A stretch of DNA of 64,000 nt. Source: Advenella mimigardefordensis DPN7. GTDB taxonomy: Bacteria > Pseudomonadota > Gammaproteobacteria > Burkholderiales > Burkholderiaceae_B. A model generated the notes under the pieces. It did no database searches. It was not told the origin of the DNA and was given only the letters and a program-made list of their open reading frames with translations. The stretch spans positions 3,782,001 through 3,846,000 of the forward strand of contig NZ_CP003915.1 of NCBI RefSeq assembly GCF_000521505.1, in the 5' to 3' direction. The position numbers and the translations under genes are program-made. Within the stretch, counting starts at the first letter, position 1. Each line of letters starts with the position of its first letter. This document shows positions 55,546 to 64,000 of the stretch, one piece after another.

Positions 55546-56169
55546 ATGCTGAAATCTCAACCTAACCGTGATCGTACGTCGCGCCCTCCAGGCCGGCCAA
55601 GACAATTCGATTTAGACGATGTGCTGGACAAGGCCACCAGTGTCTTCCGAAAGCGCGGATATCACGCGGCCTCAATTAGCGAATTAACTGAAGCGACTGG
55701 CCTGACAGAGGGTAGTCTCTACAAAGCCTTTAAGGGCAAAGAGGCGCTCTTCATTTCATGTTTTGATCGCTATTGCACCCTGCGCCAAAGTGAACTCACA
55801 GCCATATTGGCGGCGGAGAACCAGGGCGCCAGAAAATTGAGCGCAGCCTTACGCTACTACGTATTGTCGTCTACTGGTTCAGAAGGCAAGCTGGGTTGCC
55901 TCATTGTTGGCAGTGTTTCTTCTCTGGAACTGTTTGACGCCAAAGTGTCGGCCAAGATCCGCGACGCGCTGTATCGGAATGAATCAACATTGGTATCGCT
56001 GATAGAGCTGGGTATGTCTGATGGCTCTCTACGCAAAGACATCGCCCCCCGTACCACAGCTAAAATGTTGTGGTGCATGCTATTAGGCATTAGGGTTGCC
56101 GGCAAATCAGGCGTCAAACGCAACGATCTCGATATTGCAATCGAACAAGCAATGTACCTTCTGAGATAA
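55546..56169 (+). CDS. TetR/AcrR family transcriptional regulator
   Basis: 207 residues. The N-terminal HTH is typical (PGRPRQFDLDDVLDKATSVF, TEATGLTEGSLYKAFKGKEALF). The C-terminal ligand domain (from about residue 80) resembles the AcrR/YxaF group. It lies 72 bases before a short-chain dehydrogenase gene in the same direction, a common regulator-enzyme pair. A palindrome-like GATCGTTAnnnAATnnAT stretch precedes its start (about 55525-55540), and a similar AACGATCGTT sits just after its stop (56189-56198), in front of the dehydrogenase gene: both are good operator candidates. Confidence 0.9.
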   Translation: MLKSQPNRDRTSRPPGRPRQFDLDDVLDKATSVFRKRGYHAASISELTEATGLTEGSLYKAFKGKEALFISCFDRYCTLRQSELTAILAAENQGARKLSAALRYYVLSSTGSEGKLGCLIVGSVSSLELFDAKVSAKIRDALYRNESTLVSLIELGMSDGSLRKDIAPRTTAKMLWCMLLGIRVAGKSGVKRNDLDIAIEQAMYLLR

Positions 56170-56186
56170 AATTTTTTGACGAGTTT

Positions 56187-56200
56187 GGTAACGATCGTTA
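56187..56200. promoter_or_regulatory. Probable TetR operator AACGATCGTT
   Basis: TAACGATCGTTA is a perfect 12-bp palindrome between the TetR gene and the dehydrogenase gene. A half-site (GATCGTTA) occurs upstream of the TetR gene itself (about 55526). This suits autoregulation and control of the dehydrogenase by the TetR protein. Confidence 0.6.
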
Positions 56201-56240
56201 CCCATATATGATGGCATTTACCGAAAAAATGGAGACGAAG

Positions 56241-57005
56241 ATGATTTCAACCGAACATCTGCCTATCGGCAGTCAAAACAGAACGGCTATCGTTACCGGT
56301 GGAGGAACAGGCATTGGTCGTGCCATCAGCATACTACTGGCCAAACAAGGTATGGCCGTCGCTATAGTCTATTCCCGCAGTGATAATGATGCCCGGGAAA
56401 CAGTATCTACCATTACCAAGAACGGTGGCCAGGCAATGGCATTGCAAGCAGATATCGCCAGTGTCGCATCGGTAAGGGAGATGACCGAAACGGTCGCAAA
56501 TTCCTTTGGAGGTATAGATTATCTTGTGAACAATGCCGGTATCACGCATCAGATGCAGTTCAATGACCTCAACGCGATTAACGACGATATCTGGGATGCG
56601 TTGCTTGCTGTCAATGTCAAAGGAACATTTCATTGCTGCCAGGCCGCCGCCCCCTATCTACAGCAACGCCCTAATTCGGCTATCATCAATATAGGCAGTA
56701 TCGCTGGTGAAACGGGGTATGGATCGTCACTTCCGTATGCCGTTTCCAAATCTGCGGTGCACGGCATGACACGCTCGCTTGCCAAAGCGCTGGCTCCCCG
56801 CGTCAGAGTAAATGGTATTGCCCCGGGGGCCGTTGCTACACGTTGGTGGAAAGACAATGAGGAAAAAATGCATGCCCTATCTGGACATCTGCCGTTGCAG
56901 CGCATCTCGACACCAGAAGATATTGCAGCCTTAGTATTGATGTTACTAACCGCCGAATCGGTAACCGGACAAATTTTACGCGCCGACAATGGCCAGACCT
57001 TGTAA
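56241..57005 (+). CDS. SDR family oxidoreductase
   Basis: 254 residues from ATG 56241, favoured by GGAG 7 bases upstream (the frame is open from ATG 56208). NAD(P)-binding TGGGTGIGRA (about residue 19), NNAGI, a Ser-Tyr-x-x-x-Lys active site (IGSIAGE then YAVSK, Lys in SK) and PGAVATRWW are all in place. The dinucleotide preference is likely NADPH (Ser-Arg after the second strand, YSRSD). Substrate unknown. It is downstream of, and probably controlled by, the TetR gene. Confidence 0.9.
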   Translation: MISTEHLPIGSQNRTAIVTGGGTGIGRAISILLAKQGMAVAIVYSRSDNDARETVSTITKNGGQAMALQADIASVASVREMTETVANSFGGIDYLVNNAGITHQMQFNDLNAINDDIWDALLAVNVKGTFHCCQAAAPYLQQRPNSAIINIGSIAGETGYGSSLPYAVSKSAVHGMTRSLAKALAPRVRVNGIAPGAVATRWWKDNEEKMHALSGHLPLQRISTPEDIAALVLMLLTAESVTGQILRADNGQTL

Positions 57006-57094
57006 GGGGGTCAATACTCGGAGCGATACTGCGCGAATACAGCCTATGGCCGACGGAATGGGCATAGAATACACATTCAACGGAATTTTCTAAC

Positions 57095-57526
57095 ATGCCT
57101 AAGAACCCCGTCGATTTTACCGATCAGGAAATTGAAGAACGACTCGATATATGGACCGCGCTAAGTGAACTCTTCGTTAACGTGGAACAAACACAAGACG
57201 AGTTTGATCGACATGTAGATTTGATCGCAAACAACATTGCGCCGATGGGTTATTCACTCGAGAGCCTGAAAAACATCTTAACCAAGGAAATCGGACCCTT
57301 TTTCATCAGTAATTTTAGCGTTCTGAATCCACTTCCCGAAACGGAATTTTGGACGCGCGATCAAGTTGAAGCAATCATGAAGCAGTTTAGGTCCCAGAAA
57401 AATACGCTGGATGGATTGGTTCAACGGCTGTGGAAGAAGGATCCATTTAAAAACCCTACTGTGTCACGCCGGTGGCATGAACTGCAGAAGCGCCTTATTG
57501 AACTCGGCGTATCGCCACATAAATAG
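57095..57526 (+). CDS. DUF7079-like small protein
   Basis: 143 residues, no signal or membrane span. The order IWTALSELFVNVEQ, MGYSLESLKNILTKEIGPFFISNF and DGLVQRLWKKDPF recalls DUF7079-type proteins of unknown function, which often occur near toxin or Rhs loci; the family call is by memory and weak. A short ribosome binding site is not obvious. It stands alone. Confidence 0.65.
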   Translation: MPKNPVDFTDQEIEERLDIWTALSELFVNVEQTQDEFDRHVDLIANNIAPMGYSLESLKNILTKEIGPFFISNFSVLNPLPETEFWTRDQVEAIMKQFRSQKNTLDGLVQRLWKKDPFKNPTVSRRWHELQKRLIELGVSPHK

Positions 57527-57739
57527 ATGCTGGCTCTGCGGCCGAGGTATGTCATCACGATAAACAACTGTCTCTGAAGGTGAATGTTATCGGTCATGAA
57601 AAACAAAAACGATGTCACCACAGATTCCAGCCTGAATGGCGCACCGTTCGCCACCCTGCCGCCTATTTTAATTGATACTTCGAATTGCAGACGCCGCTAA
57701 GCGAAAGCCACTGTAGACAGCCCTAGCACATGCCACCTA

Positions 57740-58390
57740 TCATCTATTCGTATAATTTCGCCTATATACCTCTTCCCCCATCGCCTGCATCTGTTGCGCA
57801 ATCTGCGCCCTGAAGGGCGCCAATAGACGGTCGAAGCTTTGTTCAGGTTCAAGCAGCGACAGGCTACGCGCAATCGCTTCAATGGTGGACACTGCAGCAG
57901 GCTGGTTCGTCTTGCGTATCCGGTATTCCGACGGCATGCCAGGGGGCAGGCTCAGCCGTGGCAGTGTGTCCAGCACCGGGTTCGCGCCCACTATTTTGCG
58001 TGCCTTGCGCCAGGTGCCGTCCGGTACGATGAGTAGCGACGCGGCAGGCTCACCGGTGGAGGAAGAGGAAGAGGAAGTGGAAACGGCATCAACCTGCGCG
58101 CCGCTTGCTTGCCGCTGCGGAAAGAGCAGCAAGACGCGCCCCGCAGAGGCTACAATGTCATCCAATTGCGGAAAATGCTCGCCCACCAGCAACCGTGCAT
58201 TAAGCAGCCCCATCACCGCCAGACGGGCAGTATTCAGGGCGTGGCTCGCCTCGTCCGAGTGTTGCAGCACCAGTACCTGCGTGCGGTTAGGAATGCGACT
58301 TATATAAGCGCAAAGGCAATGCGACGCAGGCCGCTGGCAATGCTCGCAGCGAGGACGGGGCGGTTTTTTCAACTCAGACATGTGCGCCAT
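57740..58390 (-). CDS. DTW domain protein (tRNA-uridine aminocarboxypropyltransferase type)
   Basis: About 216 residues from ATG 58390 (MAHMSELKK); the frame extends 23 codons further upstream without a convincing signal, and ATG 58381 is also possible. A zinc knuckle CEHCQRPASHCLC opens the protein; the DGTWRKARKI signature (DTW) and the preceding LLIVPD are clear. DTW enzymes (TapT/TuaA) add the 3-amino-3-carboxypropyl group of SAM to uridine in tRNA. An in-frame Ser/Glu-rich insert (STSSSSSSTGE) sits in the middle, a low-complexity run between strands. Confidence 0.9.
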   Translation of the reverse strand: MAHMSELKKPPRPRCEHCQRPASHCLCAYISRIPNRTQVLVLQHSDEASHALNTARLAVMGLLNARLLVGEHFPQLDDIVASAGRVLLLFPQRQASGAQVDAVSTSSSSSSTGEPAASLLIVPDGTWRKARKIVGANPVLDTLPRLSLPPGMPSEYRIRKTNQPAAVSTIEAIARSLSLLEPEQSFDRLLAPFRAQIAQQMQAMGEEVYRRNYTNR

Positions 58391-58784
58391 TATACAAGGC
58401 CTGACGTACTGACGAGCGGCCGCACTAACCGCCTGCGCAAGCCCTTTCGGCTTGCACAATGAACGTCATTTTCGTCACGCTGAGCTCAACCTTATCGCCG
58501 GCGCAGTGAGCAAGCCCAGATTGAATGTCGTGCCATTTTTAGCCACGGTTCCCGAACTCATTGATATCGTGGCCAGATCTTCAACACAAAGTAGCCCCGG
58601 AACGCCATGTCCACCTTACGTTCTCAACTCGTTCCCTCTACCGAAGTTGTAGATTAATTACGATTCATTGTAAAAGTCCTGCATTCTTCGTACTCATCTA
58701 CTATTAGTCAGTCATTTTTTTGATAGTCTAAATTCGAACGAGCGGGATCAGCATCCTGCCCTCGCAAGGCAATATTTCACCAAA
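58391..58784. other. Stretch between the DTW gene and the OCD-like gene
   Basis: 394 bases. One short plus-strand frame (58452-58652) lacks a ribosome binding site and a known pattern. It must hold the DTW promoter; no terminator for the OCD gene is convincing, though an A/T run sits at 58780-58795. Confidence 0.4.
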
Positions 58785-59693
58785 TTATTTTTTAAGTAGT
58801 TGATACGCGAGTCCAGCCAATGCTATATCCTCCAGTCCAACACCGACTGCCTTATAGACGAAAATGTCGTCATCGGATTGGCGTTGTCTTTCCCCTGACA
58901 ATACGCTGGATAATTCGACCAGCTTCTCTTCACTCAACAGCGTTGAATCCGCCTGTGCCAAATCTCCCGCCTCGGCCATGGCCTGATATTTCCATTCCAC
59001 AACAATCGTCTGTGCCCGCGCAAGCGCATGGTCATCCAACTCCCGGGTAGTAGGCAAGCTTGAACCGATAGCCGCCACAAAAGCGCCGGGTTTGAGAAGT
59101 TTCCCCGAAAATACGGGCGTTTGAGAACGTGAGGCTGTAACGATGATATCCGAGGTTGAGGCAATCTCCTTCGTTTCTGCAAACCTCACTGCCACGTTTG
59201 TTCGCTCAGCGAGACGTTGCGCGATGCCCTCGTCGGCATAGGGGTCCGCTATCAGGATTTGATCAAGCTTAAAGGACTCGGCCATCTGAACAACATGCTC
59301 CTGACCCTGAACACCTACACCAAAAACGCCCAGCGTGCGTGCGTCGGTTCTGGCTAATACGCGCGCGGCCAGCACTGAGCATGCTGCCGTACGGATGCGG
59401 GTCAATGCGCCAGCATCCAACGTTGCAAGCGGCTTGCCGGTCTTCGATGAAAAAAGCAGAATCACAAAATTGAATTGGCCCTCTATTGTTGTATAAACCT
59501 TTGCACCCACCACACCCTGCTCCGGGATCACAGCTCCCAGAGTAGATAGCTTGATACGTTCGGCTTCGGTTCGTATGCGCGACTGCATGGCCGCTTTACC
59601 ACAGGCGTGATTCAAAAACGCATTTCGCAGAACGTTCTGCGCCTGCCTCGGGGAAATGATTTCATCAACCATCCTGTCAGTAATATGCTGCAC
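58785..59693 (-). CDS. Ornithine cyclodeaminase / mu-crystallin family protein
   Basis: 302 residues. The Rossmann motif GVFGVGVQGQEHV (about residue 127) and the family segments TRIRTAACSVLAAR, SDIIVTASRSQTPVF and VAAIGSSLPTTREL are present. The family includes ornithine cyclodeaminases, ketimine reductases and NAD-dependent amino acid dehydrogenases; the true substrate cannot be read. It is the last gene of a minus-strand cluster with ferredoxins and a flavoprotein reductase, and may reduce an imine or deaminate an intermediate there. Confidence 0.88.
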   Translation of the reverse strand: MQHITDRMVDEIISPRQAQNVLRNAFLNHACGKAAMQSRIRTEAERIKLSTLGAVIPEQGVVGAKVYTTIEGQFNFVILLFSSKTGKPLATLDAGALTRIRTAACSVLAARVLARTDARTLGVFGVGVQGQEHVVQMAESFKLDQILIADPYADEGIAQRLAERTNVAVRFAETKEIASTSDIIVTASRSQTPVFSGKLLKPGAFVAAIGSSLPTTRELDDHALARAQTIVVEWKYQAMAEAGDLAQADSTLLSEEKLVELSSVLSGERQRQSDDDIFVYKAVGVGLEDIALAGLAYQLLKK

Positions 59694-59795
59694 TGAAATT
59701 TCCCTTTATTCAAATGAGTTAATCAGAAATAAAAATCCCGCCATATTAAGTATGCAGAATATGACGTATGTAATTGAACGACAATATGGCAATGG

Positions 59796-60077
59796 CTATT
59801 TCCAGGAGACCCTCACATTGCCGGTAACAAAAGTCTGACAAGCCATTCTGTATCCCGCTTCAAAATCTTCGGTTTTCAGGTGCTTTCGCTCTTTGGGCTT
59901 GATCTTGTCTGTGTTCTCCAGTCCTTCCTCAATGCGACATTTGCAAGTGCCGCAAAGTCCCCCACCACACTTGAAGGGAATTCCTCCTTGTTCCTTAATG
60001 GAAACACGCAGCAGATTGCTGTTTTCGGGGGCACTGACTACCTTTTCATTGTTATTGACAAACGTAATGTTGATCAT
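59796..60077 (-). CDS. 2Fe-2S ferredoxin (plant-type)
   Basis: 93 residues. The plant-type cluster motif CGGGLCGTCKC and a fourth Cys in YRMACQTFV are present. It is small and soluble, so it is an electron carrier between a reductase and an oxygenase. It starts a few bases after the upstream small gene (60081) and so belongs to the same operon. Confidence 0.9.
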   Translation of the reverse strand: MINITFVNNNEKVVSAPENSNLLRVSIKEQGGIPFKCGGGLCGTCKCRIEEGLENTDKIKPKERKHLKTEDFEAGYRMACQTFVTGNVRVSWK

Positions 60078-60080
60078 GAA

Positions 60081-60398
60081 TTAGTTACTCCCGATATCCT
60101 GAGCGTCACATTGTTGCAATGTGGCCTCCAATCCGCCAAACGAGGTCAGATGCTTCAACGCTGACTGCGCGGCTTCCACTGTTTCAAACTTGTCCAGAAA
60201 CTTGGTGGATACGGTATTGGTCGCGTGGGGAGGATCGTCTTCGATGATCCTGACTTGAGCCTCTGCCGACAATTGAATCACCTGGTACACGGCTTTAAGC
60301 TTTCCATAAAATCTGTACTCGTAAGTTTCAACCACAACCGCGTCGCCCATTACATGAGCGTTATACTGCCCAGGCTTGCTCGTAATTATTGCGTACAT
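60081..60398 (-). CDS. Small conserved-looking protein of unknown function
   Basis: 105 residues, no cysteine cluster, no signal. Start MYAIITSKPGQYNAHVMGD, middle VETYEYRFYGKLKAVYQV, end FGGLEATLQQCDAQDIGSN. I recognise no family. It lies between two ferredoxin genes with only 3 and 26 bases between neighbours, so it is surely expressed with them; it could be a coupling or effector protein of the oxygenase. Confidence 0.75.
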   Translation of the reverse strand: MYAIITSKPGQYNAHVMGDAVVVETYEYRFYGKLKAVYQVIQLSAEAQVRIIEDDPPHATNTVSTKFLDKFETVEAAQSALKHLTSFGGLEATLQQCDAQDIGSN

Positions 60399-60424
60399 TC
60401 AATACACCTCTTTTCATTCTTACT

Positions 60425-60736
60425 CTAAGCTGCATTTACGGGTTCAACGTCCTGGGTCAATTCAATATCGTGCGTGACCCACAATTGACACACCAGGCGA
60501 TACCCATCGTCGACCTTATCACCCAACTGTTTCTTCTCTTTCCAATTTGGTGGCGGCAAGTGTTCAGCGCCATTCAATACCTGGCATGCACAGGTTGCGC
60601 ACTTTCCCATGCCGCACTTGAACGCAAGATTGGGATAAGGAAACTGTTTAATTCCAGCACGCACCACTAAATTCGTGTTGCTTTCCACTGAACCTTCATA
60701 GATTTGGCCTTTTTTATGAAACTTGATATTTGGCAT
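60425..60736 (-). CDS. 2Fe-2S ferredoxin (second)
   Basis: 103 residues from ATG 60736 (MPNIKFHKKG). Cluster motif CGMGKCATCAC with a fourth Cys in YRLVCQLWV. The length and the PPPNWKEKKQ loop differ from the first ferredoxin, so the two are paralogues rather than a recent duplication. First gene of the ferredoxin - unknown - ferredoxin - OCD group. Confidence 0.9.
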   Translation of the reverse strand: MPNIKFHKKGQIYEGSVESNTNLVVRAGIKQFPYPNLAFKCGMGKCATCACQVLNGAEHLPPPNWKEKKQLGDKVDDGYRLVCQLWVTHDIELTQDVEPVNAA

Positions 60737-61285
60737 ATCGCCCACCCGTCAAAACGCTCATGCGTCAAAAATTTGAATCTGTATACAATTTCCTAATTAC
60801 GCCACCGGATAGGTCATTTTCCATCGCTCCCCTGGCCTTCGTACAATCGCCACTAAAGGCCTTCAAAATCAGGGAAATCCGCCTATTTCTCTACCGCGCT
60901 GCACCAACATGTCGCCAGAAACCAGGCACGCACTAGGGATACTACCTATAAAAGGTTTAAAAATGGTATACTGTATTTAATGCAATAGGTATTTACCATG
61001 ACAAAACAATCTAACTACTATCGCGATACCCCCGTTGGCCAGCAAATGGCCGTCTTTCTTAATCAGCGCAACAAAGTGCGTCATGCGACACCACTTTTTC
61101 CCCGCTCCTTTCTGTCACTTCTCGGCATTTGCAAGGCGAGACGGAACAAACAAAAGACAAGTGATTGCGATAACAAAGACAGCAGCACTCACCGCCGCGT
61201 TGCGCATATCTGATCGCTCGCATTGCACCAGGTCAACTAACGGTTTCGCCGGGGCTGTTCGTCTGATAACCACACACATGCCCTT
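60737..61285. other. Spacer between the two parts of the minus-strand cluster
   Basis: 549 bases. A plus-strand frame of 71 codons (60998-61213, MTKQSNYYRDTPVGQQMAVF) has a TATACT-like -10 box just before it but no clear ribosome binding site and no known pattern; it could be a truncated regulator. The rest presumably contains the promoter of the ferredoxin group and the end of the reductase transcript. Confidence 0.4.
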
Positions 61286-62302
61286 TTATGCCGCAGAAAG
61301 CACGGCGTGCTGAAATGTGAAACTGTCTGCGTAAATAAAGGCCGGATCTGCCCCGTTAGCCAAAAATGCAGTGCGTGCCTGCTGAATCATTTCCGGCGAA
61401 CCGCAAAGATAAAATGCGTGCTCCGACAGATCAGGATAGTCCTTTACGATCTCGTCCTGCACATATCCGCGGCGTCCGGTCCAGCCATCATCAGCACGCG
61501 ACAGGACGGGCACGAATTCGAATTCGCATAAGCGGTCCCGCCAGGACTCAATCTCATCCCTTAAATACAGGTCACACTCCGTCTGCATCCCCCAGTAAAG
61601 CGATACGGGCGGACAGTCGTCGTTATCGAGCAGCGACTCCAGAATGGCCTTGATTGGCGCTATCCCCGTGCCGGTTGCTGCCAGAATCATGGGACGCCAG
61701 TCATCCGCGTGATAACAAAATGTGCCATGAGGAACTTCAATATCCAGGCTGTCCCCTGGCCGAAGGGAGTTGAGAATCCCTTCGGTAAAATACCCGTTTG
61801 AGATACGCCTGATGTGAAAGTCCACCATGTTGTCCCACATCGTGGCACACGCCATGGAAAAGCTCCTGGCGCCCTCGTCTGGCAACAGAATATTCATATA
61901 TTGACCAGGCCTGTATGCTACTTCCGGCAAAGATGGAAGCTGTAGCCTGAGTCGCGCAATGCCCCTGGTTAATGCGTCAACGGCTACAACCTGTGCGGTA
62001 ACATTCACCGGATCGGCAAATTCAAGACCGGCCGTCGCGGGCTCAATCACCAGATCGCTCAACGGTTTTGCCTGACAAGCAAGGGCGAATCCCTGTTCAT
62101 GCTCATCTTCGGTCAATGCCATGGGAAACTCGTCGTAATGCACCGCTCCCTGCTGCACCTTGATGCGACACGTGCCACAACCTCCAAAAGTACACTCATG
62201 CGGCAGTCGAACGCCGACACGCAGGGCTGCTTCAAGAATGCTTTCGCCGTCTGCGATTTCAAAAGTCTCGCCAGTGTCTGAGCGGCTAACCTGGTTTGGC
62301 AT
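61286..62302 (-). CDS. 2Fe-2S / FAD / NAD(P)H oxidoreductase (oxygenase reductase)
   Basis: 338 residues with three domains in the phenol-hydroxylase-P5/XylZ order: an N-terminal 2Fe-2S ferredoxin (HECTFGGCGTCRIKV and FALACQ), an FAD domain (YRPGQYMNILLP and ARSFSMA), and an NAD domain (ATGTGIAPIKAILE, FYLCGSPEMIQQA). It passes electrons from NAD(P)H to an oxygenase, probably through the nearby ferredoxins. It is 47 bases after the GlcG-like gene on the same strand. Confidence 0.93.
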   Translation of the reverse strand: MPNQVSRSDTGETFEIADGESILEAALRVGVRLPHECTFGGCGTCRIKVQQGAVHYDEFPMALTEDEHEQGFALACQAKPLSDLVIEPATAGLEFADPVNVTAQVVAVDALTRGIARLRLQLPSLPEVAYRPGQYMNILLPDEGARSFSMACATMWDNMVDFHIRRISNGYFTEGILNSLRPGDSLDIEVPHGTFCYHADDWRPMILAATGTGIAPIKAILESLLDNDDCPPVSLYWGMQTECDLYLRDEIESWRDRLCEFEFVPVLSRADDGWTGRRGYVQDEIVKDYPDLSEHAFYLCGSPEMIQQARTAFLANGADPAFIYADSFTFQHAVLSAA

Positions 62303-62349
62303 AATCTATTCACCTCTGATGTCGGATACGTAATTCGGCATGCATGTAT

Positions 62350-62829
62350 TTATTTCTTAATATCTGCCTGCACCAGGACTTTCATCTCCTTCTTGAGCAA
62401 CTCATCGGCAAGCGCCTGCAAACCAGCCAGACCGGCTGCGGTATCCTGTTCACCATTTCCGCCGCTAAGCCCGATTCCTCCGACTACCTCATCATCAATC
62501 ACTATCGGAAAACCGCCGACAAATGCCGCGAACTTGCCTTCGAAACTGAGCTGAATGCCAAACGCTTCGTTGCCAGGCAGTGCGGGACCATTAGGTGGTG
62601 TCGTGAATAAATGCGTAGAACGCTTGTGTCCCGCAGCCGTAAATGCTTTGTTCCATGCAATTTGCGGGCCCGTAATTCGAGCGCCGTTCATACGCTCCAA
62701 TATGATAGGAAAGCCGCCTTCATCGACAACACAAACCGATTCCAGCACACCTATTTCTTTAGACTTGGCCACAGCGGCATCCACAATCAGGCGAGCCTCT
62801 TCCAACTCGATACGTACGATTTTTTTCAT
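62350..62829 (-). CDS. GlcG/HbpS family heme-binding-like protein
   Basis: 159 residues. GlcG/HbpS features: an early ARLIVDAAVAKSKEIG helix, VVDEGGFPIILERMNGA, and the late GGFPIVIDDEVVGGIGLSGG glycine-rich segment. Members lie beside oxidoreductase or diol/glycolate genes and may bind heme or cobalamin; the role is unsettled. It sits between the aldehyde dehydrogenase and the reductase in the same operon, so it is part of that pathway. Confidence 0.88.
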   Translation of the reverse strand: MKKIVRIELEEARLIVDAAVAKSKEIGVLESVCVVDEGGFPIILERMNGARITGPQIAWNKAFTAAGHKRSTHLFTTPPNGPALPGNEAFGIQLSFEGKFAAFVGGFPIVIDDEVVGGIGLSGGNGEQDTAAGLAGLQALADELLKKEMKVLVQADIKK

Positions 62830-62929
62830 CTCTTTACTCTGTAGGTTCCATTACCCCGGCAAGACATTTGCAGGGTGATTAGCTGCCCGCGTCAGGTTTG
62901 AGACGGGCTGGTATCTCGGCGCAGCACTG

Positions 62930-64000
62930 TCAGGCTGCGCGGTAGATTGTCTTTATTTGGGTGAAAAACTCCAGGCCAACGCGACCGGACTCACGAAACG
63001 TCGAAGTACTGGAGCGTTTCAGACCACCAAAAGGAGCGTTGATCAAATTGCCTGTTGTTGTCCGGTTGATTTTCACGGTGCCCGACTGAATATCCTGGGC
63101 AAACCGATGAGAATAACGAGCACTGCGCGTCGCCAGGGCTGCAGACAAGCCATATTCAGAATCGTTGGCTTGAGCGATGGCATCGTCGTAATCCTGCACC
63201 TCAATGATGCACAGGACCGGACCGAAGATTTCCTCTCGGGCAATACGCATTGTTTGTTTGACATCAGTAAACACGGCCGGCGCAACATAAAGGCCTTGGT
63301 CAAAATCATCGCCGGTTAAACGATCGCCGCCTGTAAGCAACGTGGCTTCATTTTTACCAATTTCTACATACTTGAGCACCGTTTCCAATTGCGACTGCGT
63401 TGCCATCGGCCCCAAATCACAGCCAGTCTGCAAGCCGCTACCAATCCTGAGAGATTTCACGCGCGCTACCAATTTGCTGGTAAATGCTTCAATCACCCCC
63501 GATTCCACCAGAATACGACTTGTGCCGGTGCAGGCCTGACCGCTCAGGGAGAGTCCTCCCTTTACCGCAAGATCCACCGCCTGATCCAGATCGGCATCAG
63601 CAAGAACAATCAGCGGATTCTTTCCTCCGAGCTCCATCTGGAGTCGGGTTGTCATGCAGCACGAGCGGTGAATAGCCTCCCCGGCTGCAGTCGAACCGGT
63701 AAACGTTACAGCGCGCACTTCCGGCGATTGGGTCAATGTATCCCCAATACGCGATGCCTTGCCGGTTATGAAATTCAACACACCGGCCGGCAGTCCGGCA
63801 TTGATCAATGCTTCGGCCAATCGGTAGCCACTGAGCGGTGTATCAGTAGACGGCTTGAATACAACGGTGTTTCCTGTCATCAAGGCAGGCGCTATCTTGC
63901 GCGAAGGGATGGAAATAGGAAAATTCCAGGGCGAAATGACAGTGACAACGCCTAACGGCTCACGCTGCGTATATACCACCATATCGGGATCGTCCTGCGG
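62930..64000 (-). CDS. Aldehyde dehydrogenase family protein, 5' end outside window
   Basis: 356 visible residues; the frame is open to the right edge (PQDDPDMVVYT... ), so about 130 N-terminal residues are missing. NAD-binding and catalytic elements: SPWNFPIS, FTGSTAAGEAI, the general-base Glu in LQMELGGKNPLIV, and the nucleophile Cys in LSGQACTGTSRIL. FAREEIFGPVL-type RIAREEIFGPVL and FGGLKRSSTSTFRESG follow. Closest in feel to vanillin/benzaldehyde- or medium-chain-type enzymes. It is the first visible gene of the minus-strand cluster; a shared pathway with the reductase is likely. Confidence 0.93.
   Translation of the reverse strand, partial: PQDDPDMVVYTQREPLGVVTVISPWNFPISIPSRKIAPALMTGNTVVFKPSTDTPLSGYRLAEALINAGLPAGVLNFITGKASRIGDTLTQSPEVRAVTFTGSTAAGEAIHRSCCMTTRLQMELGGKNPLIVLADADLDQAVDLAVKGGLSLSGQACTGTSRILVESGVIEAFTSKLVARVKSLRIGSGLQTGCDLGPMATQSQLETVLKYVEIGKNEATLLTGGDRLTGDDFDQGLYVAPAVFTDVKQTMRIAREEIFGPVLCIIEVQDYDDAIAQANDSEYGLSAALATRSARYSHRFAQDIQSGTVKINRTTTGNLINAPFGGLKRSSTSTFRESGRVGLEFFTQIKTIYRAA

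Overview
The window looks like a chromosome segment of a betaproteobacterium of the order Burkholderiales, most likely family Alcaligenaceae (Advenella/Achromobacter/Bordetella-like). The reasons are a Bug/TctC solute-binding protein, the order ffh - CcsA-like gene - PP0621-like gene - ampD, a GC-rich core, and the general look of the proteins. The genus is an inference.

Left core (1-18179): metG (cut by the left edge), an rRNA-dimethylase-like methyltransferase, trmB, a prolyl iminopeptidase, a BON-LysM protein (Kbp), a BCCT transporter (BetT-like), an ICMT-like membrane methyltransferase, ffh, a CcsA/YpjD-like gene, a PP0621-like small protein, ampD, a LysR regulator facing an RraA-Bug pair, htpG with a sigma-32-like promoter, and tRNA-Leu(CAA).

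Accessory block (18126-53803): the 3' 54 bp of tRNA-Leu recurs at 26511-26564 and at 53750-53803. The two extra copies are extended by about 157 bp of shared upstream sequence. I read this as two tandem integrative elements. GI-1 (about 8.4 kb) carries a wrecked integrase, a small lipoprotein, a subtilisin-type autotransporter, a divergent AraC regulator, two lipoproteins and a membrane protein. GI-2 (about 27 kb, clearly more AT-rich in its first half) is packed with defence-type and interbacterial-competition genes. It holds a VbhA-like antitoxin remnant, a YobI/KAP-type membrane NTPase, a small membrane protein split at a T7 slippery site, an AAA ATPase (split at another T7 run) with a DUF4435 TOPRIM-like partner, a coiled-coil PD-(D/E)XK nuclease, and a 1.5-kDa-residue-scale Avs2-like STAND NTPase with N-terminal nuclease. 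It then holds a MarR regulator with a FabF-like ketosynthase, an AbiEii remnant, a possible ADP-ribosyltransferase-like protein, and IS3 debris. It ends with a very large VgrG-Rhs fusion that has its own C-terminal toxin, followed by a membrane immunity candidate and a PAAR protein. Neither element has an intact integrase.

Right part (53804-64000): a scar zone with an ABC-ATPase tail, an integrase C-terminus and a truncated toxin-antitoxin pair. Then come ordinary genes: GNAT, TetR plus SDR, a DUF7079-like protein and a DTW-domain protein. The last stretch is a minus-strand cluster of an aldehyde dehydrogenase (cut by the right edge), a GlcG/HbpS-like protein, an Fe-S flavoprotein reductase, two 2Fe-2S ferredoxins, an unknown small protein and an ornithine-cyclodeaminase-like enzyme. 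This looks like the electron-transfer and downstream part of an oxygenase pathway whose oxygenase lies outside the window.
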